Source: Leishmania infantum JPCM5 (Eukaryota; Euglenozoa; Kinetoplastea; Trypanosomatida; Trypanosomatidae). Taken from it: a stretch of DNA of 64,000 bases. The stretch lies in contig NC_009419.2 in assembly GCF_000002875.2 (NCBI RefSeq), forward strand, positions 1,662,642-1,726,641, given 5' to 3'. Below the pieces are notes generated by a model. It saw only the letters and a list, made by a program, of their open reading frames with translations. It was not told where the DNA came from and did not search any database. Positions 32,174 to 42,942 of the stretch are shown here, piece by piece. Within the stretch, counting starts at the first letter, position 1, and each line of letters opens with the position of its first letter. A program made the translations under genes and the position numbers.

Positions 32174-33151
32174 ATGCCAGCAGGCATGAAGGGTGTCGCT
32201 GCGGATGAGGTGGCGAAGTTCGCCTCTCTGCAGAAGCACTGGTGGGATCCGACGGGACCGCTGCGCTCTCTGCATCTCTTGAATCCGATCCGTGTGCGCT
32301 ACGTGAACAACATTGTACGCTCTTTCGGCAATGTCGGCGGCAGCTCGTGCGATACGTCGATTGGCTTTTCCAGGGACTCTGGGCTCACGCCACAACATCA
32401 AGTTCTGGACGTCGGCTGCGGCGGCGGTATTCTGGCAGAGAGCCTAGCCCGCATTGGCGGCACCGTCACCGGCATCGACGCCTGCGCCGAGTCCATCGAG
32501 GTTGCGGAGAAGCGTCGTCAGCAGCTGGAGGCCAATTTCATAGCCTCCTCGCAGGTATTCAACTGGCCCCAGCGACTCTCGTACCGTCACGTATCCCTGT
32601 TTGACGTTGTGGAGCAGGAGAAGAGGCAGTTTGACGTAGTCGTGGCGAGTGAAGTAATCGAGCACGTGAGCGATGCACGGGCGTTTCTGCAGGCCCTCTG
32701 TGAGGCGACGAAGCCTGGTGGGCTTCTCTTCCTCTCCACCATGGACAAATCGCTGAAGACGGCCATCGCATACATCGGGGTGGCCGAGATGCTCACTGGG
32801 CTCGTGGAGCCGGGCACACATGACTGGCGCAAATTCATTCCGCCAGATGACGTGACCAAGTTTGCGCAGCGCTTTGGTGTGCGCAAGGTGGACCAGCACT
32901 ACATAGTCACCTACCCGGATGTCTGCCAGTCCTTCGTCTCGTGCAACTTCCAGGTAAACTTTTGCCTGTCCAAGCACGTGAACACGGGGCACTACTTATG
33001 GGCGGGTCGTAAGTCCTCCCCGGAAGCGGGAATGCAGGCATCCGTGCCTCCTGGCGAAGGATGTGTGCCACACGCACCCGAGTGCAACGAAAATGCGTTT
33101 TCGCTGCAGCCGCGTGGAAATGGGAGCGCGGATGCAACGGAGTCTTCCTAG
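32174..33151 (+). CDS. COQ3: COQ3-like ubiquinone biosynthesis O-methyltransferase
   Basis: A 325-residue class I SAM-dependent methyltransferase of the UbiG/COQ3 family, which performs the O-methylations of the ubiquinone ring, normally on the matrix side of the mitochondrial inner membrane. The N-terminal FASLQKHWWDPTGPLRSLHL resembles the family's typical W-D-P-x-G-x-x-x-x-L-H opening. SAM-binding motif I is VLDVGCGGG (77-85), followed by VTGIDACAESI, then FDVVVASEVIEHV and KPGGLLFLST, all in family order. ATG 32174 is the first in frame. Another ATG follows at 32186, and an AG lies between them, so the shorter start is possible. No classical presequence is evident. The last ~40 residues form a low-complexity tail beyond the usual end. 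The assignment is strong. Confidence 0.92.
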   Translation: MPAGMKGVAADEVAKFASLQKHWWDPTGPLRSLHLLNPIRVRYVNNIVRSFGNVGGSSCDTSIGFSRDSGLTPQHQVLDVGCGGGILAESLARIGGTVTGIDACAESIEVAEKRRQQLEANFIASSQVFNWPQRLSYRHVSLFDVVEQEKRQFDVVVASEVIEHVSDARAFLQALCEATKPGGLLFLSTMDKSLKTAIAYIGVAEMLTGLVEPGTHDWRKFIPPDDVTKFAQRFGVRKVDQHYIVTYPDVCQSFVSCNFQVNFCLSKHVNTGHYLWAGRKSSPEAGMQASVPPGEGCVPHAPECNENAFSLQPRGNGSADATESS

Positions 33152-34292
33152 CAGCACACAGGCGTCCTTTCTCTTCAACGACTGCGTGCTCGTGCATGTG
33201 CACGTGTCGTGTCTTGAGTGGCCTTGTGTCGGTGGCGCCGGGCCTCTTGCGAAGCGCAGGGTCTCTTGGTGCACCGACCCTCCCCCCTTCACACGTTCGC
33301 AGCCGCCGTAGCGAAAGGAGGTTGAACGTGCGGCCTGTCCTTATCCGGACAAGAGCAGCCATGAAAAGGAGAATGGCACATCGTTGCGGTGGCAAGCCCC
33401 CCTCTCTCTCTCCTGCGTACACGCGCGGCACTGCTTTGGTCTTCACACACAGCCACAGCCCAGCCTTCATGTGCAGCAGCTTCCCCGCTGTATTCGTCGT
33501 TGCGACACCCGCTCGACTCGTGTGAGGCATGCCAGCCCTCACACGGGGAGACGCAAAGCGCACACGGCCCACCAAAGGCCACGCGGCCACGCTATTGGAA
33601 GGGGGTCGGCACGTCGCCTTTCTTGGAGCGCGGGTTGGGGACTTAGCAGTGGTAAGGCAGGTGCATGCCGTGTAATGCCGCTGAGAAGCTGACTTCGTTC
33701 TCCGCTGCGGCCGTGCGCAGGTGTATGTGTGACGGAGTGCGACGGCTTCATTGCCGCACGGCGCTGTTCCTGTGCATTCCATGAAGATCGCCCTTTCGAG
33801 ATGCCCTTTATATCCCTTTATTCGGTTTCTTCAAACCCCTCTTCTTTTTTTTCTTCGAATCAAAGCCCCTTGCGTCGTTTCACCTCGGCGATTATACGCA
33901 CCCTGGTGATCAGCGCACTATCCGAGTCTGCTCACTAGCGTGGCGGAACAGCTTGAAATCGCCGGACGGTGTCAACATACTGTCACACACGCAAACACAC
34001 ACCGAGGAATATATCACGCTGGCTTGGTTCTGCTGGTTTGTCGTTTGCTGAATTTGCTGTGCACCATTCCTCTGCAGACGTTCTCGCTCGGGCGTGTTAT
34101 CGATTCCGCCGACTTCACGCCACCACAATCACCACGTTGGCTTTCTCTCTCGTTTTCTCGCGTGAGGCGAGCGCGTGAGCAGAGGAGCACGAAGCACAGC
34201 GACGCGCCATCTCCAACTGCGTGGCCCTGCATCCTTCCATTGCACCTGCGTAGGGAAACAAACGGTTCCACTCAAGGCCACTTGACCTTGCA
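33152..34292. other. intergenic spacer
   Basis: About 1.1 kb. The first 600 bases are GC-rich mixed sequence (probably the COQ3 3' UTR); the remainder is more T-rich. A pyrimidine tract at 34139-34160 followed by AG 34165-34166 is a likely acceptor for the FYVE gene, with a leader of about 127 nt and no upstream ATG. Confidence 0.65.
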
Positions 34293-35426
34293 ATGCCCTC
34301 TAGCCTGTCTTCTCCGCGGCCGCCGCAGGCGGAGGCCGTGTCGGCCCCACGCGGCACTATCCGCTTTGAGGATCTCGGTGAACCAGTGCAGCGTCTCCTG
34401 CGATCCCTGAAGGGCGATGTTAGCGAGGAGGACATGGCACTGCTCGAGTACGTGTCCGTGAAGGACATGGCAAAGATCTACAGCGAAATGGCGACGGATC
34501 GCCACGCAGAAGAGATTTGGCAGGAGCTCCGGAGTGCACTGCAGGCCCGAAAGGAGAAGATCGCGCGTCGAGAGGCTGAGCTAGCGGAAAAGCAGCGCGC
34601 ACTCGAGGCGGAGCAGGAAGCTGAGGAGCGGCGGCTGCGACAGCAACTGGAGGAGGAAGAGCGCGAGCGCATCGCCGCCGAGGAAGCGCGGCAGCAACGG
34701 CGAGAGGAGCGCCGACGGCGCAAAGCGGAGAGGGCGGCAGCAGCGGCGGCTGCAGAGGAAGAGGCAGCCGAGCAGGCGGCAGCTGCCGCCGAGGAAGCGG
34801 CGGAGGAGGCTTCCGCGGCCGCCGAGGAGGCGGAGCGGCAGCGAAAGGCAGAAAAGAAGCGCAAGCGCCGCGAGGCTCGCGCACGCGAGCTTCAGGAGGA
34901 GCACGACGCCCTCACCGCCGAGCGGGCTCGCCACGAGGCGAAAAAGCAGCAGAAGTCTTTGAACCAGCAGAAGGACTGGAGTGAGTTTGTGCAGAGCCAT
35001 CCTCTCGAGTACGCGCCGCCGGAGACTTTGGACGGCGCACAGCAGCAGCTACCCGCCGTGATTGAGCAGAAAGAGCTGAAGCACACACTCAACGCCCCTC
35101 CCGTGGTTTCGGAGAAGCTGCTCAGTCGCACCTACACCCCAGCATGCGGGGCTTGCGGTAGTCGCTTTGACCGTCCGCCGCCTGAGTGGAACTGCCCCAT
35201 GTGCAAGCGGCGCTACAAGAAGGTAGTGAAGGTCTGGCAGCCGGACGACGACATGGAGAACTGCATGATGTGCAAGGAGCCGATCGGGCGGTGGTCTAGG
35301 CACCACTGCCGGAACTGCGGTCGACTCGTCTGCGCCAACTGCTCCGAAAAGAGGGCCATCATCGAAGACTTGGGATATGACACACCGGTGCGCGTCTGCT
35401 ACGACTGCTTCCGGCTGAGGTCGTAG
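34293..35426 (+). CDS. FYVE zinc-finger protein with coiled coil
   Basis: A 377-residue protein, probably binding PI3P on endosomal or lysosome-like membranes. Residues 70-215 form a long, highly charged Ala/Glu/Arg-rich helix or coiled coil. A separate four-Cys finger (C285-x2-C288 ... C301-x2-C304, with PPPEWNCPMC) precedes the C-terminal FYVE domain. That domain has the WxxD signature (WQPDD at 315), SRHHCRNCG (335-343) and the RVC motif (367-369). All eight zinc ligands are present: C324, C327, C339, C342, C347, C350, C369 and C372. The first basic residue of the canonical RRHHCR motif is Ser335 here, with Arg336 retained. The chosen ATG is the first after the predicted acceptor. It might act in endocytosis or autophagy; partners are unknown. 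Confidence 0.94.
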   Translation: MPSSLSSPRPPQAEAVSAPRGTIRFEDLGEPVQRLLRSLKGDVSEEDMALLEYVSVKDMAKIYSEMATDRHAEEIWQELRSALQARKEKIARREAELAEKQRALEAEQEAEERRLRQQLEEEERERIAAEEARQQRREERRRRKAERAAAAAAAEEEAAEQAAAAAEEAAEEASAAAEEAERQRKAEKKRKRREARARELQEEHDALTAERARHEAKKQQKSLNQQKDWSEFVQSHPLEYAPPETLDGAQQQLPAVIEQKELKHTLNAPPVVSEKLLSRTYTPACGACGSRFDRPPPEWNCPMCKRRYKKVVKVWQPDDDMENCMMCKEPIGRWSRHHCRNCGRLVCANCSEKRAIIEDLGYDTPVRVCYDCFRLRS

Positions 35427-36949
35427 CCGGGTGGCTTCAAGAGTGTATGAGGAAATGAAGCGATTAGCACAACCGCAGTGCCCCTCACCTTTGCAGAATG
35501 GGTTTACTTGTACACCACCGCTACTGTTTTGTGTGACGAGGCGACCGGCACCCATTTGGCCCTCTCCATCCACGCTGGCGTTTGTGAGTTCACCATCTGC
35601 ACACCTGCGCGACTATTCCAGCTGTTCTTTTCGTTTCCCTTGCTCTCCCCCGCTTTTGGAGCACGGTGCTTTCCTTGGCGGCGACAAGCACCTCTTCTTG
35701 CTCGCGTGCGCTTCAGAGTTGCGACGCGATCGTCTCTGCGGTCGTATTGGATGATCAGTGGAACTTCGTGTGCTGGCAACTCTTCTTCTCGCGACTTTTT
35801 CCTTTGAACATGACCTCGTGCGTTAGCGTGTGCACTGGTCTTTCTCTCTTCATGGGCGAGCTGCGCTACAAGAAGATGACACAGCGCACGAGCTTTAGTC
35901 GACACTGCGCGGGGCGAGTCCTCCTCTCAGCAAGTCTTTCTGTCCTTGTGTTGACTAATGACCGCTTTGCCAGAGGAAAACAAGACAGCGCTAGACGCTC
36001 ACAAGCGGTCGCGCCGTGCTCGTAGTGTGTCACTCCGAGGTAAAGCGCCCCCGCCCTCTTCCTCGCCTCCCCCCCCTCCAGCCCCCTCTTCCACACTCCT
36101 CGGTTGTTTGCTTTGCTGCCGATTGGCCAAGCTCGCTTTTATTCATTCTTTTTTTGTTTGTTTCCCGTTGGCTGGTGATCGTTTGAGTTTGCTTTGGTTT
36201 TTTTATTTTGGGTGACGACATGCTTCCTCCTACCTTCTTTGGCTTGTCGTTTGACTTTTAGGTGAGGTCTTTGGGGTGTATGCTCGTGGGTGTTGTGTGA
36301 CCTTTTGTTTTCTGCTTCCCATTGCGGTTGCCCCCTTGCTCGTGTTGTGTGTGAACCGCCTGTAAATCTATACCCTTCGAGCTCATGCTCTTCTCAGCAC
36401 GGCACCTCCCGCGTGAAGCCGACACTCAGCTGTTCGAAAGCACACGGAAAGAGAAAGAAAGAAGTCGAGACCGGTGTTCATCGTTTGCGAGATTTCTCTT
36501 GCAAGAAGCTTAGACGCGGCACATGAGATGCCGTCTGCGGCCGATGTGGTTGGCAACACAGAATATGAGTTGTTTGCCGCGTTGGCGCACACCAGGGCTT
36601 GCCAAACAAAATGAAAGCAACGAAAGTGCGTCATGCTGAGACGCGCGACGCTTCATGCATTCCCATCATACATCCTCATCATGTCGACGGCGATTCGCAC
36701 AGACGGTGTTTGGTACTCTGTTTCCTTATCCCCCCTTCTTGTTTTTCGTGGGCTCGTCGTGGCCAAGATACCGAAGGCTTATCGTGGATACGCACTCATC
36801 CAGGTGTTTTGCTTGACCTGCGCGCCGCGTCTCTGCTTGTCGCACTCTCCCGCTTGCCGTGTGCCGTGCCTCTTTTGCTCTTATCGTCTTCTTCAGAGCG
36901 CCGCACTGCGCCACACCGGCCCCCTCCCCGTATCTCTACCTTTGTGGCC
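35427..36949. other. intergenic spacer
   Basis: About 1.5 kb of mixed, then T/G-rich sequence. No gene is supported. A clean pyrimidine tract and AG near the right end are listed separately. Confidence 0.7.
36895..36896 (+). promoter_or_regulatory. predicted trans-splice acceptor AG
   Basis: A T/C tract (about 36866-36894) ends in CTTCAG. The first ATG downstream is 36950, giving a leader of about 53 nt. Confidence 0.6.
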
Positions 36950-37459
36950 ATGGATCAAATTGCCGTCTCTGTCAGCGCCCTCGTCCACCGCATGGAGGAG
37001 CTGCGCCTCCCGGTTGTACCGTACAGCACGTACATCAAAGCAGTCTGCATTGGCATTCCCCTTGCTGTACTGGTCCATGACACGGCTGAGTACTGGTTGC
37101 CCACCAAGGTCCGCATTCCGGTGCTCTCGTGGTTCGCGCGCAAGTGGCGACGGAACCCCGAGGCAAAACACGTGCACCTCCGTGTGATTCGCAATCTGGT
37201 TCTCTTCGCGTTTTTTGTCGTGCTCCGCATGGACGGCACGGCGAACGAGGAGGCGGAACCGTCGGACTACGTCTCGCAGCGACTGACTAGTGCCTCGGGC
37301 CAGCGCGCGGTGAACCAGGAGATCTACAAGTCCCGCCGAGCCGCCTTCAACGCTGCCACGGCCGTACTTGGAGAGGAGGAGATGAACATGGAGGGTGTGC
37401 AGCAGCAGCGCGACGCCGTGCTCCGCCGTCGCCGCCTCCACGACCCCAACGTGGCGTAA
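36950..37459 (+). CDS. hypothetical small membrane protein, 169 residues
   Basis: ATG 36950 is the first ATG after a clean predicted acceptor; upstream in-frame sequence is discarded as leader. Two hydrophobic stretches, residues 28-43 (YIKAVCIGIPLAVLVH) and 79-93 (around NLVLFAFFVVL), are separated by a basic loop (RKWRRNPEAKH), suggesting a two-pass membrane protein with the loop on one face. The C-terminal ~70 residues are hydrophilic and helix-like with a Gln/Arg-rich end. No signal peptide or family motif is recognised. A mitochondrial inner-membrane location is conceivable but unproven. Codon use is like that of the neighbouring genes. Confidence 0.82.
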   Translation: MDQIAVSVSALVHRMEELRLPVVPYSTYIKAVCIGIPLAVLVHDTAEYWLPTKVRIPVLSWFARKWRRNPEAKHVHLRVIRNLVLFAFFVVLRMDGTANEEAEPSDYVSQRLTSASGQRAVNQEIYKSRRAAFNAATAVLGEEEMNMEGVQQQRDAVLRRRRLHDPNVA

Positions 37460-39353
37460 AGCCCAAGTGCCAGCTTGTTTAGTGGCCCACAATGGATGTG
37501 CGTTAGCGCCCTGTTAATTTTTTTATTCCCATATGTGCACTGAACTCGTTCTCGTTGGTGGCGCTGTTTCTTTTCCTCTTGCTGTCGCGGATAAGCAGGT
37601 GGTAAGGGGTGAAGCAGCGCTGGGGGAGTAGATTGGCGCTCTCTGCCTCCCTCTCCGAGTTTCTGTGGAGTCCATCTTTTCCTTTTGAAGGCAACCGATG
37701 CTCTGCAAGCCGCACCACAGAAGACCAGCGTCACAGGGCCACCACAGATGTCGTGCTCCTCTCCACAGCCGCCGCAGGGCCTTTCCTGGCCTCGGCGTGT
37801 GCTTCCGGCGTACGTGTGTGGATTGTTCGCTTGAGACTCTAGCGGCCGTTGCCAGATCCGGGGCTGCTCAACGGGAGCGGAGGGCAGTACAGCGACTTTT
37901 GTTTGGGGCACATGGCGAGTTGGCTGATTGTCGCTTCGTTTTTTTTTTGCTGGTGCTTTCGCTTCGCCTATTAAGCTGAAACATAAGTTGTAACTGGGAG
38001 GAAGGCCTGCTTGTTTCCTCCTGTCTCTCTCTCTTGCCCTGTGTGTGTGTGTGTGTACTTCTGCCTCTTCGTTGTTGCCGTTGAGGCTTCTTTACAAGTG
38101 ATAAACCAGAAATCTTCGAAACGAACAACAACAGAAAGGTGGAGAAGCATTGTGCAGCATAATTCAGGACACATATGGCCACCACCATCTCTTAACTTTT
38201 CGAAGGATCTCTCCCTGAAGGTTCTGCGCGTGCATGAGTATGCGGGTTTGCATGTGCGCAAGCCGAAGGCGCACCGGTACACGCACATCCAGCAGCGAAG
38301 AAGGGGTACAACTACCTGCCGCTGCACATTGTCTTCATGAGCGACAGCGCGCACGCGCCAACGCAAACGGATCTGCGTTGAGATGCCATCTCTGGGCCGC
38401 TCGCCGCCACTCAAGCTTGTGACGTGACTTGCAGGAAACCCGACCGCGTGGCCAGGGGTGATCTGTTTCCTTCTACCTTCCCATCTCGCTCCTCTTGACA
38501 CCCCGGATCAAGCCGCAAGGGAACTGAATTCTCACACCTGCCACACACCTCACACCCTCCCGGCTGTGCCTGCGTGTGCGTGTGTGCATGCGGAATCGGG
38601 TCTTGTCATCTTGGTAGACGTCCTTTGGTGCTCTTCCCACCCACCTGAAGTGCCTTGCCCGCAAGAGGCTCACAAAAACGGCGCCTGCTATAGAATCACC
38701 CCCTCCCCCTCTCTGCCGCCTTTCTTTGGACCGGAGGGTCTGCGGCACTTTCTCATCATCTTGGACGGAAGCCAGGGGCAGCATACAGACAGCCAAGACA
38801 AAAAACACGCCACTATACAAATCGAAGCACCCATAGAAACATCTTCCTGTTTTCTCGTCTTTTGAAACTCCCCCCACCCCCTTCCCTTCGCCTGTCAATC
38901 TGGCTCTCATCGGACGTCATTCCTGCACCCTTTTTTTCCAGTGTGGAAAGGAGGGGGCTCTCTGTTGTATGTATGTGTGTGTAGTGTGTGTGTTGAGCCC
39001 TCTTCATAGATTTATACTGCATGGTGTGGTGGCGTTTGTGCTGCCGCGATCCTTGATCTCTCTTGCTTCTCACTGACTTTGCCACGTGCGCGCAACACGG
39101 AATTCGGGAGGCGTACGCGTGTGCGTGTGCTTGCCGTGCATCCGTGGCCGAACACACACGCGGGAACCAGGTCGCACTTCCCCAACTGAGTAGCGGTGCG
39201 TCTCGCTCGGTTACCCGAGCAGCAGACAAGCGTTTCTCACGTCTGCTGCCGTGCTGTTGTTGTTTCTTTGGCTTTTGCTTGCCGCTGACTCTTTCACAAC
39301 CAAAGAAAACAAAGGCGCCTTCAGCACGCGCAGGCGCACACGCACACACAGAG
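37460..39353. other. intergenic spacer
   Basis: About 1.9 kb. It holds GC-rich patches at about 37680-37900 and 38180-38450 and a GT microsatellite at 38039-38056. No gene is supported. A T-rich tract followed by AG 39304-39305 is a possible acceptor for the next gene (leader about 49 nt, no ATG before 39354). Confidence 0.65.
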
Positions 39354-41804
39354 ATGATTAACAGCTACCACCAAAATTCGAGTGTGGTGAGCACGGAGGA
39401 TGGCAGTAGCTCCACTGTATTTGGTAATCCTCGAATAGAGCACCGACGCCGGCACGCGCAGCAGCAGCAGCAGCAGCAGCAACTGTCGTGTTCCCCCGGC
39501 AGTTACGAACGCTTCTCAGAGACGCTGCCGCCGTCCTCCAAAACACGGCAGGACCCTGTCACGGAGTTCGCGGCGCGACGCGACGGCGAGGGAAGCATTC
39601 CCATGTTACTCAGAAACGAAGGCTGTCGGTCACAGATGCATCATATGGAGGCGGTGGAAAGCGGTGTGGCACCACCACCCGCTGTGCGCACAGCACGCAC
39701 TGATCTGCCCGCCTTGGCGTCGCCGAAGCCCTCGGCTGAGGAGCCACAGGCCCTCTTGGAAACCACAGTGATGGTGTCGACGAAGATGCCCCCACACGAG
39801 CCGCAGGTGCGCCCGCTGGGCGTGTATGTGCGCACTGGCCGCGGAGGCCCCAACGGGGTGACGCGTGTCGTTCTTGTGCGACTGACCGACCCCACAGATC
39901 CCTTCTTTTTGTTTGAGTTGGAGCTCCTCGAGGACGACTACAGCGCCTTCAAGCAGCACCTGGAGCTGCTCGTTGACTTTCACGGCTTTCCGCGCTACCT
40001 GGTCGGCATGCTGCGCGACATCGCTGACGGCGCCTCCGCCTACGAGTTGTCCTTTGTGTTGAGCAGCGCCGCAGTAGGTGACTCGAACCGAGGGACGCTG
40101 CGAGTACTGGAGGCGACGGACTTCAAAACTGTAGAGCATATTTCACTCGTGCTACTGCGACAGGGGGACGCCGGCCTCAAGCGGTACCTCGCGGAGCGCT
40201 TTCAACATTACGAGCAGTCGTTCCGTGCCTCGGAGGCTTCCCGAGCGGCCATCACGGCGGAGCTCCAGGAGAAAATCGATGACTTGCAGGCCGCGAACGA
40301 CGCGCTGCGTGCCAGTTTGCGCAAGGCCGAGGAGGAGATGCGGTTTATGATGACGGATGCAGAGAAGGAACAGCTGGTCGCGCTGAACCGACTACGAGAC
40401 CACCACACGAAGGAGATGAACGGCGCTCGTGAATCATTCGACAAAAAAGTCGAGCAGCTCTCGCACGCAGTGGAGGAGAAGACGCGTCAGCTGCGTGACA
40501 CAACCCACGAAAAGGATGCTGCCTTGGCAGAGTCACACGCTCGCACATCGCAACTTGAGGCCAAGGTGGCCTCGCTCCAGTCACAGCTCCGTAGTGCACA
40601 GGACACGGTAGCCGTTCAGAACAAGGAACTCGCCACGTTGCGTGAGATGAACGAGGAGTTGGCGAAGTTCAAGGCCGAGGCGACGAAGGCGATGTCGGAG
40701 AACGAGCTCAACTACGTGACACTGACGGAGCGGCTCCGCGGCACCAGCACCGCACTGCACAGTCGAGAAGAGAAGATGGCCGCGCTTCAAGCACACTACG
40801 AGAAGCAGGACGAGTACATCCGCATTTTGGCCGAGCAGAACAGGCAGCAGGCAGACCGCGTCCACGAGGCGGAGAAGAATCTGGACAAGGCCCATCACAT
40901 CATCGCAAACCAGCTGCAGGCGATCAAAAACGCGAAGGACCGCTACCACATTGCGATGGATCAGCTGCGCAGTCAGGAGGCGCTTCTGCTAGAGCGCGAC
41001 GGTGCCGCACGTCGGCAGCAGGAGGAGCTGACGGCGGCAACAGAGCGCGTCCAGGAGCTGCTGCGCAAAAACAGCGACCTCCGTGAGCAGCTGGAGACGA
41101 CTAACAACGCTCGCGACAAACTGGTGCAGGAGGTGAAGCTGAGTCAGCAGGCACTGCTGCGTCTGCAGCAGACGACGAGCATCAACGGGCGTCACTGGGG
41201 CGTGCTAAGCTCGGCATATCATAGCAGAGAGGGAGCTGCCGCTGGTGTATCCGCCCTGAATGCTGCGGCGGGGGCGGGCACGGCTGACTTCATGCGCGAG
41301 TTCGGCGCACATACACATGTGCTGAGTCAGCCGGGGTACCGCAGCATCAACCTTCCCTCCCGTAATAGTGTCTATCGCTCCACAAGCCCGGGAAAGGCCG
41401 GATTCGTCTCTGCGTCGAACGGGCTTCCGCCTTCTACCATGGCCACTGCAACTGACAGCGCTACCGTTATCCAGCGTCCATCGCTCTTTGCAGCGAAGGC
41501 AGCTTCTCCGTCCTTGGCGCATAGCAGCCAGGAGCGGGCCAGCAGTGCCGAGACCGCGGGCCTGACCGAGCCGCATGGCCGTGCGAGCACGTCGCCACTG
41601 AGGAAGACGGAGCCAGCCAGCGGCGCCGCGGCCGCATCGGCGATGCAACCTCCCGTGAAGCCCGTGTCGCCGCACAAGCGATCGCCGCACACGGGGCAGT
41701 CTCCATTCAACGACTTGGCAATCAAGTCCTTCTTTGGCGGAGACGACGCATCGCAGCGAGCGACAGTGACTGCAGGCCCGGCACTGGAGAGCGCCTACTT
41801 TTAG
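39354..41804 (+). CDS. SAS6: SAS-6 centriole/basal-body cartwheel protein
   Basis: An 816-residue protein with the SAS-6 architecture; SAS-6 builds the nine-fold cartwheel that templates basal bodies and so the flagellum. The N-terminal head domain lies at about residues 160-290 (FFLFELELLEDDYSAFKQHL, then LLVDFHGFPRYLV). It ends in the PISA-type motif from Phe257, where FKTVEHISLVLLRQGDAGLK and RYLAERF match the family pattern. A long coiled coil at about 291-607 follows, then a Ser/Ala/Pro-rich tail of about 200 residues. Unusually, about 160 low-complexity residues precede the head domain, including eight Gln near residue 36 encoded by CAG repeats (39457-39481). ATG 39354 is the first in frame. 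The coiled coil makes SAS-6 itself more likely than the shorter SAS6-like paralogue. Confidence 0.88.
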   Translation: MINSYHQNSSVVSTEDGSSSTVFGNPRIEHRRRHAQQQQQQQQLSCSPGSYERFSETLPPSSKTRQDPVTEFAARRDGEGSIPMLLRNEGCRSQMHHMEAVESGVAPPPAVRTARTDLPALASPKPSAEEPQALLETTVMVSTKMPPHEPQVRPLGVYVRTGRGGPNGVTRVVLVRLTDPTDPFFLFELELLEDDYSAFKQHLELLVDFHGFPRYLVGMLRDIADGASAYELSFVLSSAAVGDSNRGTLRVLEATDFKTVEHISLVLLRQGDAGLKRYLAERFQHYEQSFRASEASRAAITAELQEKIDDLQAANDALRASLRKAEEEMRFMMTDAEKEQLVALNRLRDHHTKEMNGARESFDKKVEQLSHAVEEKTRQLRDTTHEKDAALAESHARTSQLEAKVASLQSQLRSAQDTVAVQNKELATLREMNEELAKFKAEATKAMSENELNYVTLTERLRGTSTALHSREEKMAALQAHYEKQDEYIRILAEQNRQQADRVHEAEKNLDKAHHIIANQLQAIKNAKDRYHIAMDQLRSQEALLLERDGAARRQQEELTAATERVQELLRKNSDLREQLETTNNARDKLVQEVKLSQQALLRLQQTTSINGRHWGVLSSAYHSREGAAAGVSALNAAAGAGTADFMREFGAHTHVLSQPGYRSINLPSRNSVYRSTSPGKAGFVSASNGLPPSTMATATDSATVIQRPSLFAAKAASPSLAHSSQERASSAETAGLTEPHGRASTSPLRKTEPASGAAAASAMQPPVKPVSPHKRSPHTGQSPFNDLAIKSFFGGDDASQRATVTAGPALESAYF
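39457..39481 (+). repeat. CAG repeat encoding poly-Gln
   Basis: Eight consecutive CAG/CAA-type Gln codons in the N-terminal extension of SAS-6. This type of tract often varies in length between strains. Confidence 0.8.
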
Positions 41805-42923
41805 GACCTGGCTCGTGAGCAACGAAAGGAGGTGAACAGTGGGCGTTGAGAGGCAAAACGAACGAATGTGCAGTGCAGAAGTGCAACGTGGAGGTGCACA
41901 TACACACGCACGCACGCACGCGCACACAACACAAATAGTTGCTCCACATGGAGGAGCTACCAATGGAGGAATGCCGCCTCTGCACTGTCTCTCTCCCCGT
42001 CCTTACGAAACCTTCACGAATGCCGTCCTTGTGGTCGCCGCTGTTGCCCTCGGTCTTGTCTGATGCTGTCTGTTGTTTTTTGTTTTGCTATGGCTTTCCC
42101 CCTTCCTCTTTTCTGTGCCTCTCATACCGTTGGTAAATAGAAGGCGCGGGCCACAACAAGCACGACCAGCGGAGTCGGGTGCGCATCACAACCATATTCA
42201 CATGTGTGATCCCCCGGCCTTCGCCTTTGATCTATCCCCTCCATCCCCATCCTCTTCATACAATCTGTTGACAGGTGTGTCATAGAACAACGCAAGAATG
42301 TGAAACTGAACCAAAAGAATGGTGCCAAAAGAATGTTGGCCCTCTTCTGTTGACCGTGGCTGCCCGTTAGTCGAACACGTGCGGGGTGCAAGAGGAGCTA
42401 GACGAGGTAGACACACGTTCTCCTCGCCCTATGTAGGCAGCCGTCATGGTATTGCGTCTCCACCGAACCGCTCGCTCGTTGTTCTCCCCACTTCCATTTG
42501 GAGCTGACGGTGCCTCTCCTCCGGTACCGCGTGAAACGTAGTCTCTGTGTCGCTGGGAAGGATGCACGCTTGAGCCACTGTGGCTCAGAACATGGAAAGG
42601 GTTCACTGTCGAGCCAGCTGTGGTCTGCGCTGATTCTCGTCTCTCAGCCTTCTTACTCGGTACCTGTGCGCCGAACCTCTCTTCGACTGCTATTTAAACC
42701 GTACGGACCTCTCTCTCCTCCCATTTCCTTTGGCCTCTCCCTTGCATGCATCTTTTCGCGCTTCACCAACGCAACGCCGCCGCCATCTGACGCATTGCCC
42801 TCAGCTGTCAAGCGCCCTCCTCCACCATCCAGCACTTGCATTCCGCAGAGTCACTCAAGAACTGTTTCTCATTTGTGTTTCGATCTACCTCTTTAAAAAG
42901 TCTGTGCCATTCTGTGAGTGAGT

Positions 42924-42942
42924 TTGTGTGTGTGTGTGTGTG
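42924..42942. repeat. GT microsatellite
   Basis: About nine GT units in spacer DNA. Confidence 0.75.

Noticed and set aside
32907..33782. 291-codon - strand frame
   Set aside because: Overlaps the end of COQ3 in antisense and has no recognisable motif.
41205..41963. 252-codon - strand frame
   Set aside because: Antisense shadow of the Ser/Ala-rich tail of SAS-6.
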